From the NCBI RefSeq assembly GCF_001423965.1, contig NZ_LMPV01000012.1, positions 62,001 through 126,000 on the forward strand: a DNA stretch of 64,000 bases, given 5' to 3'. The notes under the pieces were generated by a model. That model saw only the letters and a program-made list of their open reading frames with translations, was not told the DNA's origin and made no database searches. Positions 1-8,407 of the stretch are shown here, piece after piece. This DNA comes from Exiguobacterium sp. Leaf196 (GTDB taxonomy: Bacteria > Bacillota > Bacilli > Exiguobacteriales > Exiguobacteriaceae). The translations under genes and the position numbers were made by a program. Numbering within the stretch: the first letter of the stretch is position 1; every line of letters begins with the position of its first letter.

Positions 1-36
1 TGCGACGATCCCAATTCCTACGATGACTAAAGGCAT
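1..36 (-). CDS. gntP: Gluconate permease GntP, N-terminal fragment
   Basis: Only the first 12 codons lie in the window. They read MPLVIVGIGIVA, which resembles the start of GntP-family gluconate:H+ symporters. A purine-rich GGGGGAAG Shine-Dalgarno lies just upstream (about 42-49), and the gene follows gntK by 24 bases on the same strand. The order gntR-gntK-gntP matches the gnt operon of Bacillus. The identification rests on this short peptide and on context. Confidence 0.7.
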   Translation of the reverse strand, partial: MPLVIVGIGIVA

Positions 37-60
37 GATGACTTCCCCCAAAAGATTAAG

Positions 61-1602
61 TTAGTTTTCCTCTTGAATCAAGCTCCGTTGATACATAGCA
101 ATTCGTTTATGGTCTTCGGATAATGTCCGCGCTAGACTAATGAAAATCGGTAAAAGCTGACGATATTCATGCATCGCTTCTTCATTTGGTACATGGCGAT
201 GTGTTTCCCCAATCATCTCGGATACGACTTCGAACGAATCGATTTCCCCTGTCGCATACAGTCCGAGAATACAAGCGCCAAGACATGAACTTTCGAAACT
301 TTCTGGAATGACGACTTCCGACTCAAAGATGTCCGCCATCATTTGGCGCCAGACTTCAGACCGGGCAAATCCACCGGTTGCCTGAATCCGCGTCACAGGA
401 CCATCCATGCATTCGACGAGTGCGAGGAAGACGGTATACAGATTGTAGATGACACCTTCTAGTGCTGCCCGAATCATGTGCTCTTTTTTGTGTGAGAGCG
501 TCAAACCGAAGAATGAACCGCTGACGTCCGGATTCCATAGCGGTGCTCGTTCACCGGACAAGTAAGGATGGAACAACAGACCGTCGGACCCCGGGCGGAC
601 GCGTTCGGCAATCTTCGTCAGAACAGCATACGGATCGATACCGAGGCGTTTTGCTGTCTCGACTTCTGCTGAAGCGAGTTCGTCTCGAATCCACCGTAAG
701 ACCATTCCACCGTTATTGACGGGGCCGCCGATGACCCAGTGGTCCTCGGTCAGTGCGTAACAGAACGTTCGTCCTTTTTCATCCGTCTGTGGACGATCAA
801 TGATCGTTCGGATGGCACCGCTCGTTCCGATCGTGATCGCGATTTCCCCTTTGCGAATCGCGTTGACACCTAAATTGGAGAGGACACCATCACTGGCACC
901 GACTAAGAACAGCGTATCGACGGATAGTCCCATTTGTCGTGCGTAATCAGTATTAAGTCCGGTACATGACGTCGTTGTCGGTACGGGTTCCGATAAATAG
1001 CTTGCATCGATACCCGCGACATGCAGTGCGCCCGTATCCCAACCTAATTCATGAATATTAAAGAGACCAGTTGCTGAAGCGAGAGAGTGGTCGATGACAT
1101 ATGTTCCGAACAGTCTTTGGAACACGAACTCCTTGATCCCGACATACTTTTTCGTTTGAGCGTGGAGCTCCGGACGATCTTCGACGAGCCAACTGATTTT
1201 GCTAAGCGGTGACATCGGATGAATCGGTGTCCCGGTCCGGTGATAGATCGAGAGACCATATTGTTCCTTAATCTTGTTCGACCATGCTTCACTCCGACTG
1301 TCCGCCCATGTGATGCAGGCAGTCAACGGTTGATGTTGTGCGTCCATCGCAATCAAACTGTGCATGGCACTACTGAACGCGACGAACTTCGGTGGCATGC
1401 TCGGATGACGTTTTGTGATCAAGCGGATGGATTCGAGTACGGCATCAAAAATTTCTTCCGGATCCTGTTCCGCCGTCGAACGGTTCGGTGTGTGGAGTGG
1501 GTAACCGACGTTCGTTTGTCCGATGACCTCTCCTTTTGTCGTAAATAAGACTGCTTTCGTACTCGTCGTTCCGATATCGACGCCTAACATGTATTCAGTC
1601 AT
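61..1602 (-). CDS. gntK: Gluconokinase
   Basis: FGGY-family carbohydrate kinase of 513 aa, the same length as Bacillus GntK. It phosphorylates gluconate to 6-phosphogluconate in the cytoplasm, feeding the pentose phosphate pathway. The N-terminal phosphate loop DIGTTSTKAV is at about residues 9-18, a second nucleotide motif (GTSGAIR) near 258, and the C-terminal FGGY motif (ATGGFARSEVWRQMM) near 411. The start overlaps the end of gntR by 8 bases, so translation is probably coupled, and gntP follows within 24 bases. Xylulokinase is the nearest alternative; the gntR and gntP neighbours favour gluconokinase. Confidence 0.93.
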   Translation of the reverse strand: MTEYMLGVDIGTTSTKAVLFTTKGEVIGQTNVGYPLHTPNRSTAEQDPEEIFDAVLESIRLITKRHPSMPPKFVAFSSAMHSLIAMDAQHQPLTACITWADSRSEAWSNKIKEQYGLSIYHRTGTPIHPMSPLSKISWLVEDRPELHAQTKKYVGIKEFVFQRLFGTYVIDHSLASATGLFNIHELGWDTGALHVAGIDASYLSEPVPTTTSCTGLNTDYARQMGLSVDTLFLVGASDGVLSNLGVNAIRKGEIAITIGTSGAIRTIIDRPQTDEKGRTFCYALTEDHWVIGGPVNNGGMVLRWIRDELASAEVETAKRLGIDPYAVLTKIAERVRPGSDGLLFHPYLSGERAPLWNPDVSGSFFGLTLSHKKEHMIRAALEGVIYNLYTVFLALVECMDGPVTRIQATGGFARSEVWRQMMADIFESEVVIPESFESSCLGACILGLYATGEIDSFEVVSEMIGETHRHVPNEEAMHEYRQLLPIFISLARTLSEDHKRIAMYQRSLIQEEN

Positions 1603-2311
1603 GTGAATCGACTCCTTTCGACATCATTTGTTGCGTTTTCCAGAGATCTTCGACTTCCTGAACATCATCAAAGTTCTGATGTAAGGAAGCAACCATCCGT
1701 TCACGATCTCCTGTCTCGATCGCTTCGATATACAAGGCATGGTTCGCGAGGATGCGTTCAAAGTCTTCGATGTCTTCCTCGAATCGTACCCGCATTGATA
1801 GGAGGATGAAACTTTCCATGACTGGTTTGAGATTTTGCCAAATCATGCTGACATACCCATGATCGATCGAGCGGATGATCGTTTCATGAAACAGTACGTC
1901 TTGGAAAGAGAATTCATCAGCATCCTTATATTTGATGGCAACCTTCATCATTTCGAGAATTTTGCTGAGTTCACGGACGAGTTCTGCCCGTTCGACCTTA
2001 ACAAGTCGCTCGAAGACGAACGTTTCGATGAGTAACCGGACATCATAGATTTCTTGAATGTCGCGCTCGGATAAACCGACGACGACCGCTCCCATTCGTT
2101 CGAGACGAATCAACTGTTCGGCTGCAAGCACCTTTAACGCGTCACGGACAGGTGAGCGACTGACTGAAAAATCAGAGGCTATTTTGTTTTCGGATAATAT
2201 GGTACCGCTTTCAATTTTTCCTGAAATGATCCGCATTCGTAGTTCGTGCGCGACACGATCTCCGGCAGAAGCTTTTGACAACCACTTCAAGGGGTATAAC
2301 AGTTCTGACAT
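1595..2311 (-). CDS. gntR: GntR-family repressor of the gluconate operon
   Basis: 238-aa FadR/FCD-type GntR regulator. A winged helix occupies about residues 15-75 (SENKIASDFSVSRSPVRDAL is the helix-turn-helix) and an all-alpha FCD ligand domain about 80-225. It is the first gene of gntR-gntK-gntP and overlaps gntK by 8 bases. In Bacillus subtilis GntR represses its own operon and gluconate releases it; the near-identical operator upstream (2340-2353) supports the same autoregulation here. Confidence 0.92.
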   Translation of the reverse strand: MSELLYPLKWLSKASAGDRVAHELRMRIISGKIESGTILSENKIASDFSVSRSPVRDALKVLAAEQLIRLERMGAVVVGLSERDIQEIYDVRLLIETFVFERLVKVERAELVRELSKILEMMKVAIKYKDADEFSFQDVLFHETIIRSIDHGYVSMIWQNLKPVMESFILLSMRVRFEEDIEDFERILANHALYIEAIETGDRERMVASLHQNFDDVQEVEDLWKTQQMMSKGVDSHD

Positions 2312-2335
2312 AAAATCACCTGATTTCTAGAGTGA

Positions 2336-2363
2336 GTATACTTGTATACAAGTTAGTATATAC
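2336..2363 (-). promoter_or_regulatory. GntR operator downstream of the gntR promoter
   Basis: ACTTGTATACAAGT (2340-2353) is a perfect palindrome and matches the B. subtilis GntR operator core (ATACTTGTATACAAGTAT, from memory). It is flanked by GTATAC (2336-2341) and GTATATAC (2356-2363). It sits just downstream of a minus-strand promoter with -35 TTGCAT (2377-2382) and -10 TATACT (2355-2360), spacing 16, so bound repressor would block initiation. Confidence 0.85.
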
Positions 2364-2377
2364 GTTTTTCTCTAAAA

Positions 2378-2391
2378 TGCAAACGCTTCAC
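2378..2391 (-). promoter_or_regulatory. Imperfect cre-like site over the gntR -35
   Basis: On the minus strand GTGAAGCGTTTGCA shares the core and right half of the CcpA cre consensus (TGNAANCGNWNNCA), but its left half is off by one position. It overlaps the TTGCAT -35, where catabolite repression of gnt would be expected. Weak match; listed as a candidate only. Confidence 0.35.
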
Positions 2392-2493
2392 TTAAATCTT
2401 AGAGATTCAACTGGCAATCAGGAAATCGGTTCCAAATATGTTAGGGTGAAGGAGTAATCAATAACCAGAACGGGTAAGGAGGAGATAGTACAT

Positions 2494-3408
2494 ATGAACA
2501 TTTTAGTTGTAGGTGCAGGAGCAGTCGGAGGTTATTTCGGGGGCCGTCTTGCTGAGCAAGGTGAACAGGTGACCTTTCTTGTCCGTCCGAAGCGATATGA
2601 ACAATTACAAAAAACAGGTCTACAGATCACTAGTCCTCATGGCGATATCACGATTACGCCTCAGTTAGTGACACGAGACATGCGACCGGATCACGTATTT
2701 GATGTCGTTTTGCTTTCGACGAAAGCCTATCACTTAGATGATGTCTTAGAGGATCTTACGCCATTCGTTTCGAACGAGACGTATATCATTCCTTTATTGA
2801 ATGGCATGCAACATATTCGTCGGTTAACAGAAGTCTTCGGAGAAGAGCGTGTACTGGGCGGTCTTTGCTTCATTGAATCGACGCTTGATGCAGAAGGACG
2901 CATTTTACAGACGAGTCCGTCACATCGACTGTTGTTTGGCTCACGAACCGGCAAACCAACAGCTCTTTTGCAGGAGATCGCAACACGTTTTGCGAAAGCG
3001 AAGGCACCGATGGCGTACTCGATGCATATCATGGATGACATGTGGCAAAAGTATCTTTTCATTTCGACATTTGCGGGTGTGACGACGCTGTTTCGTTCAG
3101 CGATCGGTTCGATTCGGGAAGAAGCTGTCGGGCGTCAGATGATTGTAGACGTCATGAACGAAGCGAAACAGGCGATGGAAGAACAGGGCGCGGTCTTCAA
3201 TGACGATACAGAAACGGTGCTATTGAAGCAGATGTATGCGATGGAAGATACGATGAAATCGTCGATGTTGCGCGATATGAAAAAAGGTCAGCCAGTCGAA
3301 GTGGAACATTTTTTCAGCGCCTTGTTAAAACCTACTTCGACAGAACGGTTCAGAGCTTTAAAATTAGTCGAAGCAAACTTACGCATGTATCTTGGAACGA
3401 TTAAATAG
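2494..3408 (+). CDS. Ketopantoate reductase family protein (PanE/ApbA-like)
   Basis: 304-aa two-domain dehydrogenase. The N-terminal Rossmann motif GAGAVGGYFGGRLA (residues 7-20) binds NADPH and the C-terminal ApbA helical domain begins near 175. Members reduce 2-dehydropantoate to pantoate for CoA synthesis, but Bacilli carry several paralogues and no pantothenate genes are nearby, so the substrate is open. A strong AAGGAGGAG Shine-Dalgarno precedes the ATG. It is a single gene between the divergent gnt operon and the pyruvyl transferase gene. Confidence 0.85.
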   Translation: MNILVVGAGAVGGYFGGRLAEQGEQVTFLVRPKRYEQLQKTGLQITSPHGDITITPQLVTRDMRPDHVFDVVLLSTKAYHLDDVLEDLTPFVSNETYIIPLLNGMQHIRRLTEVFGEERVLGGLCFIESTLDAEGRILQTSPSHRLLFGSRTGKPTALLQEIATRFAKAKAPMAYSMHIMDDMWQKYLFISTFAGVTTLFRSAIGSIREEAVGRQMIVDVMNEAKQAMEEQGAVFNDDTETVLLKQMYAMEDTMKSSMLRDMKKGQPVEVEHFFSALLKPTSTERFRALKLVEANLRMYLGTIK

Positions 3409-3518
3409 TTACATTTTTCTATTTTAGAAAAATAATGGAGTAGTACAAATGTTTCGTTTTGATGACGAAAGACCTGTTTCCCCTAGGAATCGTTGACTTC
3501 CGAAATAAAGTTCATCTA

Positions 3519-3548
3519 TTGTTAATGTGATTGAAAAAAAGTGATAAT
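3519..3548 (+). promoter_or_regulatory. Sigma-A-like promoter of the pyruvyl transferase gene
   Basis: -35 TTGTTA (3519-3524), 18-bp spacer, -10 GATAAT (3543-3548). It overlaps a possible upstream in-frame GTG at 3541, which supports the ATG at 3613 as the real start of the following gene. Confidence 0.5.
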
Positions 3549-3612
3549 ATATTTTTCCGCATTTTTTCTTGCAAGGACGAATGAAGCAGACGAGAGGGGA
3601 AGTTTATCCATT

Positions 3613-5133
3613 ATGAAACGTATTATTATTCGTGCAGGTATGACACCATTCGAACAGTTCGATGCTCCTTATTTGATGAAACATAATTCCATTGGAGGAA
3701 ACGTTGGAAATCTCATTTATCAATACAGTATCTTTCGGACGTTGATGACAGAAGGTACGACGATTACACCGGACTATTACTATTATGATGAAGAACGGGC
3801 AGATGAGATCAATGCTAACTTCGATCTCTACGTCATTCCGTTAGCGGATGCATTCCGAAAAGAATTCGTACCGACGTTGCGGAAGTACACCCGCCTTATC
3901 AAGAAATTAAAAATTCCAGTCGTCGTCATCGGTGTAGGCTTACGTGCACCGTTTGAACCAGATCTAGACGGCGGATTCCCGTTCGATGAAGATGTCAAAG
4001 CATTCGTCAGCGCTGTACTTGAGCGCTCAAGCATGCTTGGTCTTCGTGGGGAAATCACGTCGAAATACTTGACGCGTCTTGGTTTTCGCGAAGGCATTGA
4101 TCATCGTGTCATCGGATGTCCTTCGATGTACGCGTTTGGTCGCGACTTACATATTCGTGAAACGAACATTACGCCCGAGTCGATGATTACGGTCAACTCG
4201 TCACGTTTAGCACCACAAAATGTTCTTGATTTCATTACGCGCGGAATGGAAGAGTATCCGAATCATTACTTCATTCCCCAATGGATGAAGGAACTGAAAT
4301 TGACGTATACAGGAACGCATCCGATCGCAGATTTGTCCGTGACGAACTATCCGGTGAAGATGTCGGATCCTGCTTACATGAACAATCGTGTTCGTTTCTT
4401 CTTGAACGCACAAACATGGTTCGATTTCATCGGGCAGGCAGACCTCAGTTTTGGTGCGCGCTTGCATGGAAATATCACAGCAACGCTTGCGGGTACGCCG
4501 AGTATCCTCATTCCAAAGGATGCACGAATGCGCGAACTAACGGATTATCATCAGTTGACGCATATTTGGGCGAACGACATCAAAGCGGATACACAATTAT
4601 CCGACGTCGTAGCCAATGCTGATTTCCAAAGTCCAGTACGTGTTCAAGCACGTAACTTCGACAACTTCGTTGACTTCTTGAACGTGAATGATCTTGAACA
4701 CATTTATCAAGAGACGAACTATCCTGAGAATGTACCGTTTGACCGTCAAATGGCGCAAGCGGAACTACTCCCACCGGTCCAACCAATCTCTGGCGTGAGT
4801 CTCGAAGAAGCAGTAGCTCGTTTCGAACGCTTCTTCCCAGAACAAGAGAAAAAAATCGCAGATACACAAATAAAGGTAAAAGAGAAATTAGCCGAAAAAG
4901 ATAAAAAAATCGCAGATGCGCAAAAACAGGCAAAAGCTCAATTAGCTGAAAAAGATAAGAAAATCAAAGCATTGCAGAAACAAACAACGACGACTCAAAA
5001 AGATCAGGAAATTGCGGCGCTCAAAGCGCAACTGGCTGCCCAAACGAAGAAAATGAAGCACCAGCAAGGGACATTGAACCGAAAAGCGGTTCGTGCAGCC
5101 TTAAAGACAGCAGATCTATTCGCAAAAAAATAA
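3613..5133 (+). CDS. Polysaccharide pyruvyl transferase family protein with C-terminal coiled coil
   Basis: 506 aa from the ATG at 3613, which has a GAGGGGAAG ribosome site; an upstream GTG at 3541 lies inside the promoter. The N-terminal ~380 residues resemble the WcaK/CsaB pyruvyl transferase fold, with an N-terminal GGNVGN loop and a later SFGARLHGNITATLAG segment typical of the family. Such enzymes move pyruvate from PEP to sugars of cell-wall polymers. The last ~110 residues are Lys/Glu-rich heptads with a 54-base (18-aa) repeat: KKIADTQ, KKIADAQ, KKIKALQ. No glycosyltransferase or S-layer gene adjoins it. Family call is good, substrate unknown. Confidence 0.75.
   Translation: MKRIIIRAGMTPFEQFDAPYLMKHNSIGGNVGNLIYQYSIFRTLMTEGTTITPDYYYYDEERADEINANFDLYVIPLADAFRKEFVPTLRKYTRLIKKLKIPVVVIGVGLRAPFEPDLDGGFPFDEDVKAFVSAVLERSSMLGLRGEITSKYLTRLGFREGIDHRVIGCPSMYAFGRDLHIRETNITPESMITVNSSRLAPQNVLDFITRGMEEYPNHYFIPQWMKELKLTYTGTHPIADLSVTNYPVKMSDPAYMNNRVRFFLNAQTWFDFIGQADLSFGARLHGNITATLAGTPSILIPKDARMRELTDYHQLTHIWANDIKADTQLSDVVANADFQSPVRVQARNFDNFVDFLNVNDLEHIYQETNYPENVPFDRQMAQAELLPPVQPISGVSLEEAVARFERFFPEQEKKIADTQIKVKEKLAEKDKKIADAQKQAKAQLAEKDKKIKALQKQTTTTQKDQEIAALKAQLAAQTKKMKHQQGTLNRKAVRAALKTADLFAKK
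4855..4971 (+). repeat. 54-bp in-gene repeat encoding coiled-coil units
   Basis: ATCGCAGAT recurs at 4855-4863 and 4909-4917, with a degenerate third copy (ATCAAAGCA) at 4963, period 54 bases. Each unit encodes an 18-residue Lys/Glu/Ala-rich heptad segment containing KLAEKDKKIADAQ or similar. Confidence 0.7.
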
Positions 5134-5141
5134 AGTGTTCT

Positions 5142-5178
5142 AACATTCCGGGTCATTACAATGCGGAATGTTTTTTGG
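5142..5178 (+). terminator. Intrinsic terminator after the pyruvyl transferase gene
   Basis: AACATTCCG (5142-5150) pairs with CGGAATGTT (5164-5172), followed by a T run. Confidence 0.8.
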
Positions 5179-5198
5179 TAGGAGTATTCTGAATTGCG

Positions 5199-5227
5199 TT
5201 GACAATTCGGAAAAGACTTGATAGGGT
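5199..5227 (+). promoter_or_regulatory. Sigma-A promoter of the mmu operon
   Basis: Consensus -35 TTGACA (5199-5204), 17-bp spacer, -10 TAGGGT (5222-5227). Transcription would start about 10 bases before the SAM riboswitch. Confidence 0.65.
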
Positions 5228-5239
5228 TAGGAACAATTA

Positions 5240-5345
5240 CATACTTATCCAGAGAGGTGGAGGGACTGGCCCTATGAAACCTCAGCAACAGGTCGAAAGA
5301 TACTGTGCTAATTCCTGCGGGTGTTGCACCCGATCGATAAGATTT
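5240..5345 (+). ncRNA. SAM-I (S-box) riboswitch upstream of mmuP
   Basis: Shows the S-box core: CTTATC at 5244-5249, AGAGAGGTGGAGGGACTGGC at 5251-5270, CCTATGAAACC then a GCAACA box. P1 closes between CTTATC (5244-5249) and GATAAG (5336-5341). It is followed directly by an intrinsic terminator and then mmuP. In the family SAM binding favours termination, so mmuP-mmuM should be on when SAM is low. Confidence 0.95.
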
Positions 5346-5360
5346 CCGAATTGTCGACCG

Positions 5361-5386
5361 ACGCATCCGTGAGGATGCGTTTTTTG
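5361..5386 (+). terminator. SAM riboswitch expression-platform terminator
   Basis: ACGCATCC (5361-5368), tetraloop GTGA, GGATGCGT (5373-5380), then six T. It lies between the S-box aptamer and the mmuP ribosome site. Confidence 0.9.
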
Positions 5387-5420
5387 TTTGAAATAGGTGG
5401 AACGAGGAGGAAATGGATTC

Positions 5421-6824
5421 ATGAAAACGAGCGGAGCGTTTCGACGCAAGATGGAATCACGTCATCTGATCATGCTGTCGTTAGGAGGCGTCATTGGAAC
5501 AGGATTATTTTTAAGTACAGGTTATACGTTGGAACAAGCGGGACGTGTCGGAACGATTTTGTCGTATTTGATCGGAGCCGTCGTCGTCTACTTAGTCATG
5601 CTAAGTCTTGGCGAACTCGCTGTACACATGCCGGAAACCGGATCATTCCATAAGTACGCAACAAAGTATATCGGACCCGGTACCGGTTATACGGTGGCCT
5701 GGCTCTACTGGCTGACGTGGACGGTCGCCCTTGGTTCAGAATTCACGGCAGCAGGCATTTTAATGCAACGTTGGTTCCCGTCGATTCCAGTCTGGGTGTT
5801 CAGTGCATTATTCGCTGCGATGATCCTTGGTATCAACGTCTTGAAGGTCCGCGTATTTGCTGAAGTCGAGTTTTGGTTCTCCGCCATTAAGGTCGTAACG
5901 ATCATTGCTTTCATTTTACTTGGTGCGGGAGCCATCGTTGGCTTCATCCCATTACAAGATGGTAGCCCAGCCCCATTCTTTTCTTCCTTAACGGAAGGAG
6001 GATTGTTTCCAAATGGAGCATTTGCGATCTTCATGACGATGCTTGCCGTGAACTTTGCTTACTCAGGAACGGAATTGATCGGCGTCGCAGCGGGTGAAGC
6101 GGTCGATCCGAAGCGGACGATTCCGCTTGCGATCCGAACAACGATTTTGCGACTCGTCCTCTTTTTCGTCGGTACGATCATCGTATTAGCCGTCTTATTG
6201 CCAACGGAAGGGAAGGGCGTGCTCGAAAGTCCGTTCGTTGCGGTGTTCGAACGAATCGGAATTCCGTATGCAGCAGACGTGATGAACTTCGTCATTCTGA
6301 CAGCGATCTTGTCGGCAGCGAACTCTGGGCTTTACGCTGCCTCCCGGATGCTTTGGTCGCTTGCGAACGAACACATGATTCCGCGCTTCTTCGCCCAGGT
6401 GACGCCAAGTGGGGTTCCACTTCGAGCTGTTTTGTTCAGCATGCTCGGTGGAGGACTTGCTTTGCTTTCTAGCATCTATGCAGCAGGAAGTGTCTATATC
6501 GCGCTCGTCTCGATTTCCGGTCTTGCTGTCGTCGTCGTCTGGATGAGTATCAGCGTTGCGCAGTATCGCTTCCGGAAACAATTCCTCCACGAAGGGCATA
6601 CGGTCGACGAATTGGTCTATCGTACACCACTCTTTCCATTGGTACCGATCGCCGCTTTCGTCGTCTGTTTGATTTCCCTGATTGGTATCGGATTTGATCC
6701 GACGCAACGAGTCGCCTTGTATTGCGGTATCCCATTCATCGTGATCTGTTATGTCGTTCATGCGTTCACGAATTCTTCTCAGAAACGGAGTGTTGAAGAT
6801 GTCCCGAATCAAAAATCCAGTTGA
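5421..6824 (+). CDS. mmuP: S-methylmethionine permease
   Basis: 467-aa APC-superfamily amino acid permease with about 12 membrane segments. It starts [18 protein letters not shown] and carries the early [16 protein letters not shown] motif of the AAT family at about residues 20-37. The ATG at 5421 follows AGGAGG at 5406-5411; an upstream in-frame GTG at 5397 has no such site. Substrate is assigned from the overlapping homocysteine methyltransferase gene (26 bases of overlap) and the SAM riboswitch: together they import S-methylmethionine and use it to make methionine. Confidence 0.88.
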   Translation: MKTSGAFRRKMESRHLIMLSLGGVIGTGLFLSTGYTLEQAGRVGTILSYLIGAVVVYLVMLSLGELAVHMPETGSFHKYATKYIGPGTGYTVAWLYWLTWTVALGSEFTAAGILMQRWFPSIPVWVFSALFAAMILGINVLKVRVFAEVEFWFSAIKVVTIIAFILLGAGAIVGFIPLQDGSPAPFFSSLTEGGLFPNGAFAIFMTMLAVNFAYSGTELIGVAAGEAVDPKRTIPLAIRTTILRLVLFFVGTIIVLAVLLPTEGKGVLESPFVAVFERIGIPYAADVMNFVILTAILSAANSGLYAASRMLWSLANEHMIPRFFAQVTPSGVPLRAVLFSMLGGGLALLSSIYAAGSVYIALVSISGLAVVVVWMSISVAQYRFRKQFLHEGHTVDELVYRTPLFPLVPIAAFVVCLISLIGIGFDPTQRVALYCGIPFIVICYVVHAFTNSSQKRSVEDVPNQKSS

Positions 6825-7731
6825 TCAACGATTACAGGAAGTTCCTTTCCTGATTTTAGATGGTGCGCTTGCGACTGAACTCGAACAAAAGGGATTCGAC
6901 CTGAACGATCCACTCTGGTCGGCACGCCTCTTAATCGAAGCACCGGAACAGATTGAGCGTGTCCATCACGATTACTTTGAAGTGGGCGCCGATGTTGCGA
7001 TCACCTCAAGCTATCAAGCAAGTATCGAAGGATTCAAGCAACGTCATATCACGACCGAGGAAGCACAAGCGTTAATTCGACAAACGGTTACCTTAGCGCA
7101 AGACGCACGGACGCGTAGTGGAAAGAGTGCCGCATTGATCGCGGGATCAGTTGGTCCTTATGGTGCCTACTTAGCAGATGGTTCTGAGTATCGCGGTCAT
7201 TATGGTGTGTCAGCAGATGTGCTAGAAGCCTTTCACAGACCGCGCATCGAAGCATTGATTGAAGCGGGGGCTGATCTGCTGGCATTCGAGACGATTCCGT
7301 CGCTTGAGGAAGCTGTCGTGTTGTTCCGGATTCTCGAAGCGTTCCCGGAAGTATCTGCTTGGCTGACGTTCTCGCTTCAAGATGCGACGCACATCAGTGA
7401 GGGAACACCGCTTGCGATATGCATCGAGACGATCGGACAGCATCCGCAACTTGCAGCAATCGGCGCAAATTGTTTTCCGGCATCCTACGCGACCGACTTC
7501 ATCCGTCACGTTAAGACGTTGACGAGTGTTCCAATCATTGTCTATCCGAACTCCGGTGAGGTCTATGATCCGGTCGCGAAGACGTGGTCGGGTACGAATC
7601 AGTGCACGTCGTTCCAAACCATCGCAAAGACATGGTATGAAGCTGGAGCACGATTGATTGGCGGTTGTTGTAGAACTTCACCGGAACATATCGCGCAAAT
7701 TCGTTCGGTTTGCCAGGTTTCTCATACGTGA
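6799..7731 (+). CDS. mmuM: Homocysteine S-methyltransferase
   Basis: 310 aa. It transfers a methyl group from S-methylmethionine (or SAM) to homocysteine, giving methionine. The family's zinc cysteines are visible in GANCF (near residue 227) and [11 protein letters not shown] (near 292). The ATG at 6799 is inside the end of mmuP and has an ACGGAG ribosome site. The last gene of the S-box operon, followed by a strong terminator. Confidence 0.93.
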   Translation: MSRIKNPVDQRLQEVPFLILDGALATELEQKGFDLNDPLWSARLLIEAPEQIERVHHDYFEVGADVAITSSYQASIEGFKQRHITTEEAQALIRQTVTLAQDARTRSGKSAALIAGSVGPYGAYLADGSEYRGHYGVSADVLEAFHRPRIEALIEAGADLLAFETIPSLEEAVVLFRILEAFPEVSAWLTFSLQDATHISEGTPLAICIETIGQHPQLAAIGANCFPASYATDFIRHVKTLTSVPIIVYPNSGEVYDPVAKTWSGTNQCTSFQTIAKTWYEAGARLIGGCCRTSPEHIAQIRSVCQVSHT

Positions 7732-7743
7732 TGAATGATGACG

Positions 7744-7787
7744 AAAAAACGGACACGAAATCAATCGATTTCGCATCCGTTTTTTTA
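7744..7787. terminator. Bidirectional terminator between mmuM and the MarR gene
   Basis: AAAAAACGGA-CA-CGAAATC, loop AATC, GATTTCG-CA-TCCGTTTTTT. A/T runs on both sides let it serve both convergent genes. Confidence 0.8.
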
Positions 7788-7802
7788 AATGGTGTGATTT
7801 CG

Positions 7803-8225
7803 TTACCGTTCGCGCAAGGCACGATTGAATTGTTGCAATAGGCGTCCGAAATCTTCTGCATCATCCGCTGGCCAGTCTGTCAGTAGACGTTCGATGCTCG
7901 CGAGACGTGCGGTTCGGTAGATGGTGAGTTCTTGCTGTCCTTTATCTGTAATATGATAGAAAAAGGCTCGCCCATCTGTCGGATCTTTTACTTTTTCAAC
8001 GAGTTGCTTCTGATCGAGTGCCGCTGCTTGGCGACTGACGGTCGAGACATCGAGCTGAAGTTCACGGGCAAGTGTTTTAACACCGACGTTGCCGGAATCC
8101 GCTAATTGTCGCAGTAAGAGATAAGAAGCACGGTCCAAATTACGATTGTCTGCCGTCGCCGTCGTTAAGCGCCGGATCAGGATCGCTAACTCGAGTTCAA
8201 TGGTTTCGAGTGATTGTTGAGACAT
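7803..8225 (-). CDS. MarR-family transcriptional regulator
   Basis: 140-aa winged-helix MarR protein. The recognition region (VKTLARELQLDVSTVSRQAAAL) is at about residues 48-69 and the wing at about 80-92 (DPTDGRAFFYHIT). It is divergent from a CBS-domain gene and an MFS exporter whose promoter is covered by two identical inverted repeats, so it is probably their repressor. Ligand unknown. Confidence 0.88.
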   Translation of the reverse strand: MSQQSLETIELELAILIRRLTTATADNRNLDRASYLLLRQLADSGNVGVKTLARELQLDVSTVSRQAAALDQKQLVEKVKDPTDGRAFFYHITDKGQQELTIYRTARLASIERLLTDWPADDAEDFGRLLQQFNRALRER

Positions 8226-8309
8226 CGGGTATCTCCCCTTTCAAAAAAGTCTCTCTGTCCCTCATGATTACCCAATGTGGATAAGCTGTCAATGCGAAAA
8301 GCAGGAGGC

Positions 8310-8338
8310 TTGACAGAGTTGTAGTTGTATTATACAAT
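8310..8338 (+). promoter_or_regulatory. Sigma-A promoter of the CBS/MFS operon
   Basis: -35 TTGACA (8310-8315), 17-bp spacer, -10 TACAAT (8333-8338). The -10 lies inside an operator-like inverted repeat. Confidence 0.8.
8325..8337. promoter_or_regulatory. MarR operator candidate, box 1
   Basis: TTGTAT-T-ATACAA, perfect 6-1-6 inverted repeat overlapping the -10 of the CBS/MFS promoter. Confidence 0.75.
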
Positions 8339-8355
8339 CATTTTTGTTCTTTTAA

Positions 8356-8368
8356 TTGTATCATACAA
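8356..8368. promoter_or_regulatory. MarR operator candidate, box 2
   Basis: TTGTAT-C-ATACAA, the same 6-1-6 repeat as box 1, 31 bp (about three helical turns) downstream, just past the expected transcription start. Confidence 0.75.
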
Positions 8369-8407
8369 CTTTCGTAGATGAGAAACGAACGACAAAGGAG
8401 AATTCAG

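Noticed and set aside
2378-2391. A confident cre assignment
   Set aside because: The left half of the consensus does not align; kept only as a low-confidence candidate.
3541-3612. Upstream GTG start for the pyruvyl transferase gene
   Set aside because: No ribosome site, and it overlaps the -10 of the promoter. The ATG at 3613 is well placed.
6195-6812. 205-codon minus-strand open frame opposite mmuP
   Set aside because: It lies wholly inside the permease gene, has no recognisable domain and is full of Arg/Asp typical of an antisense reading of a hydrophobic gene.
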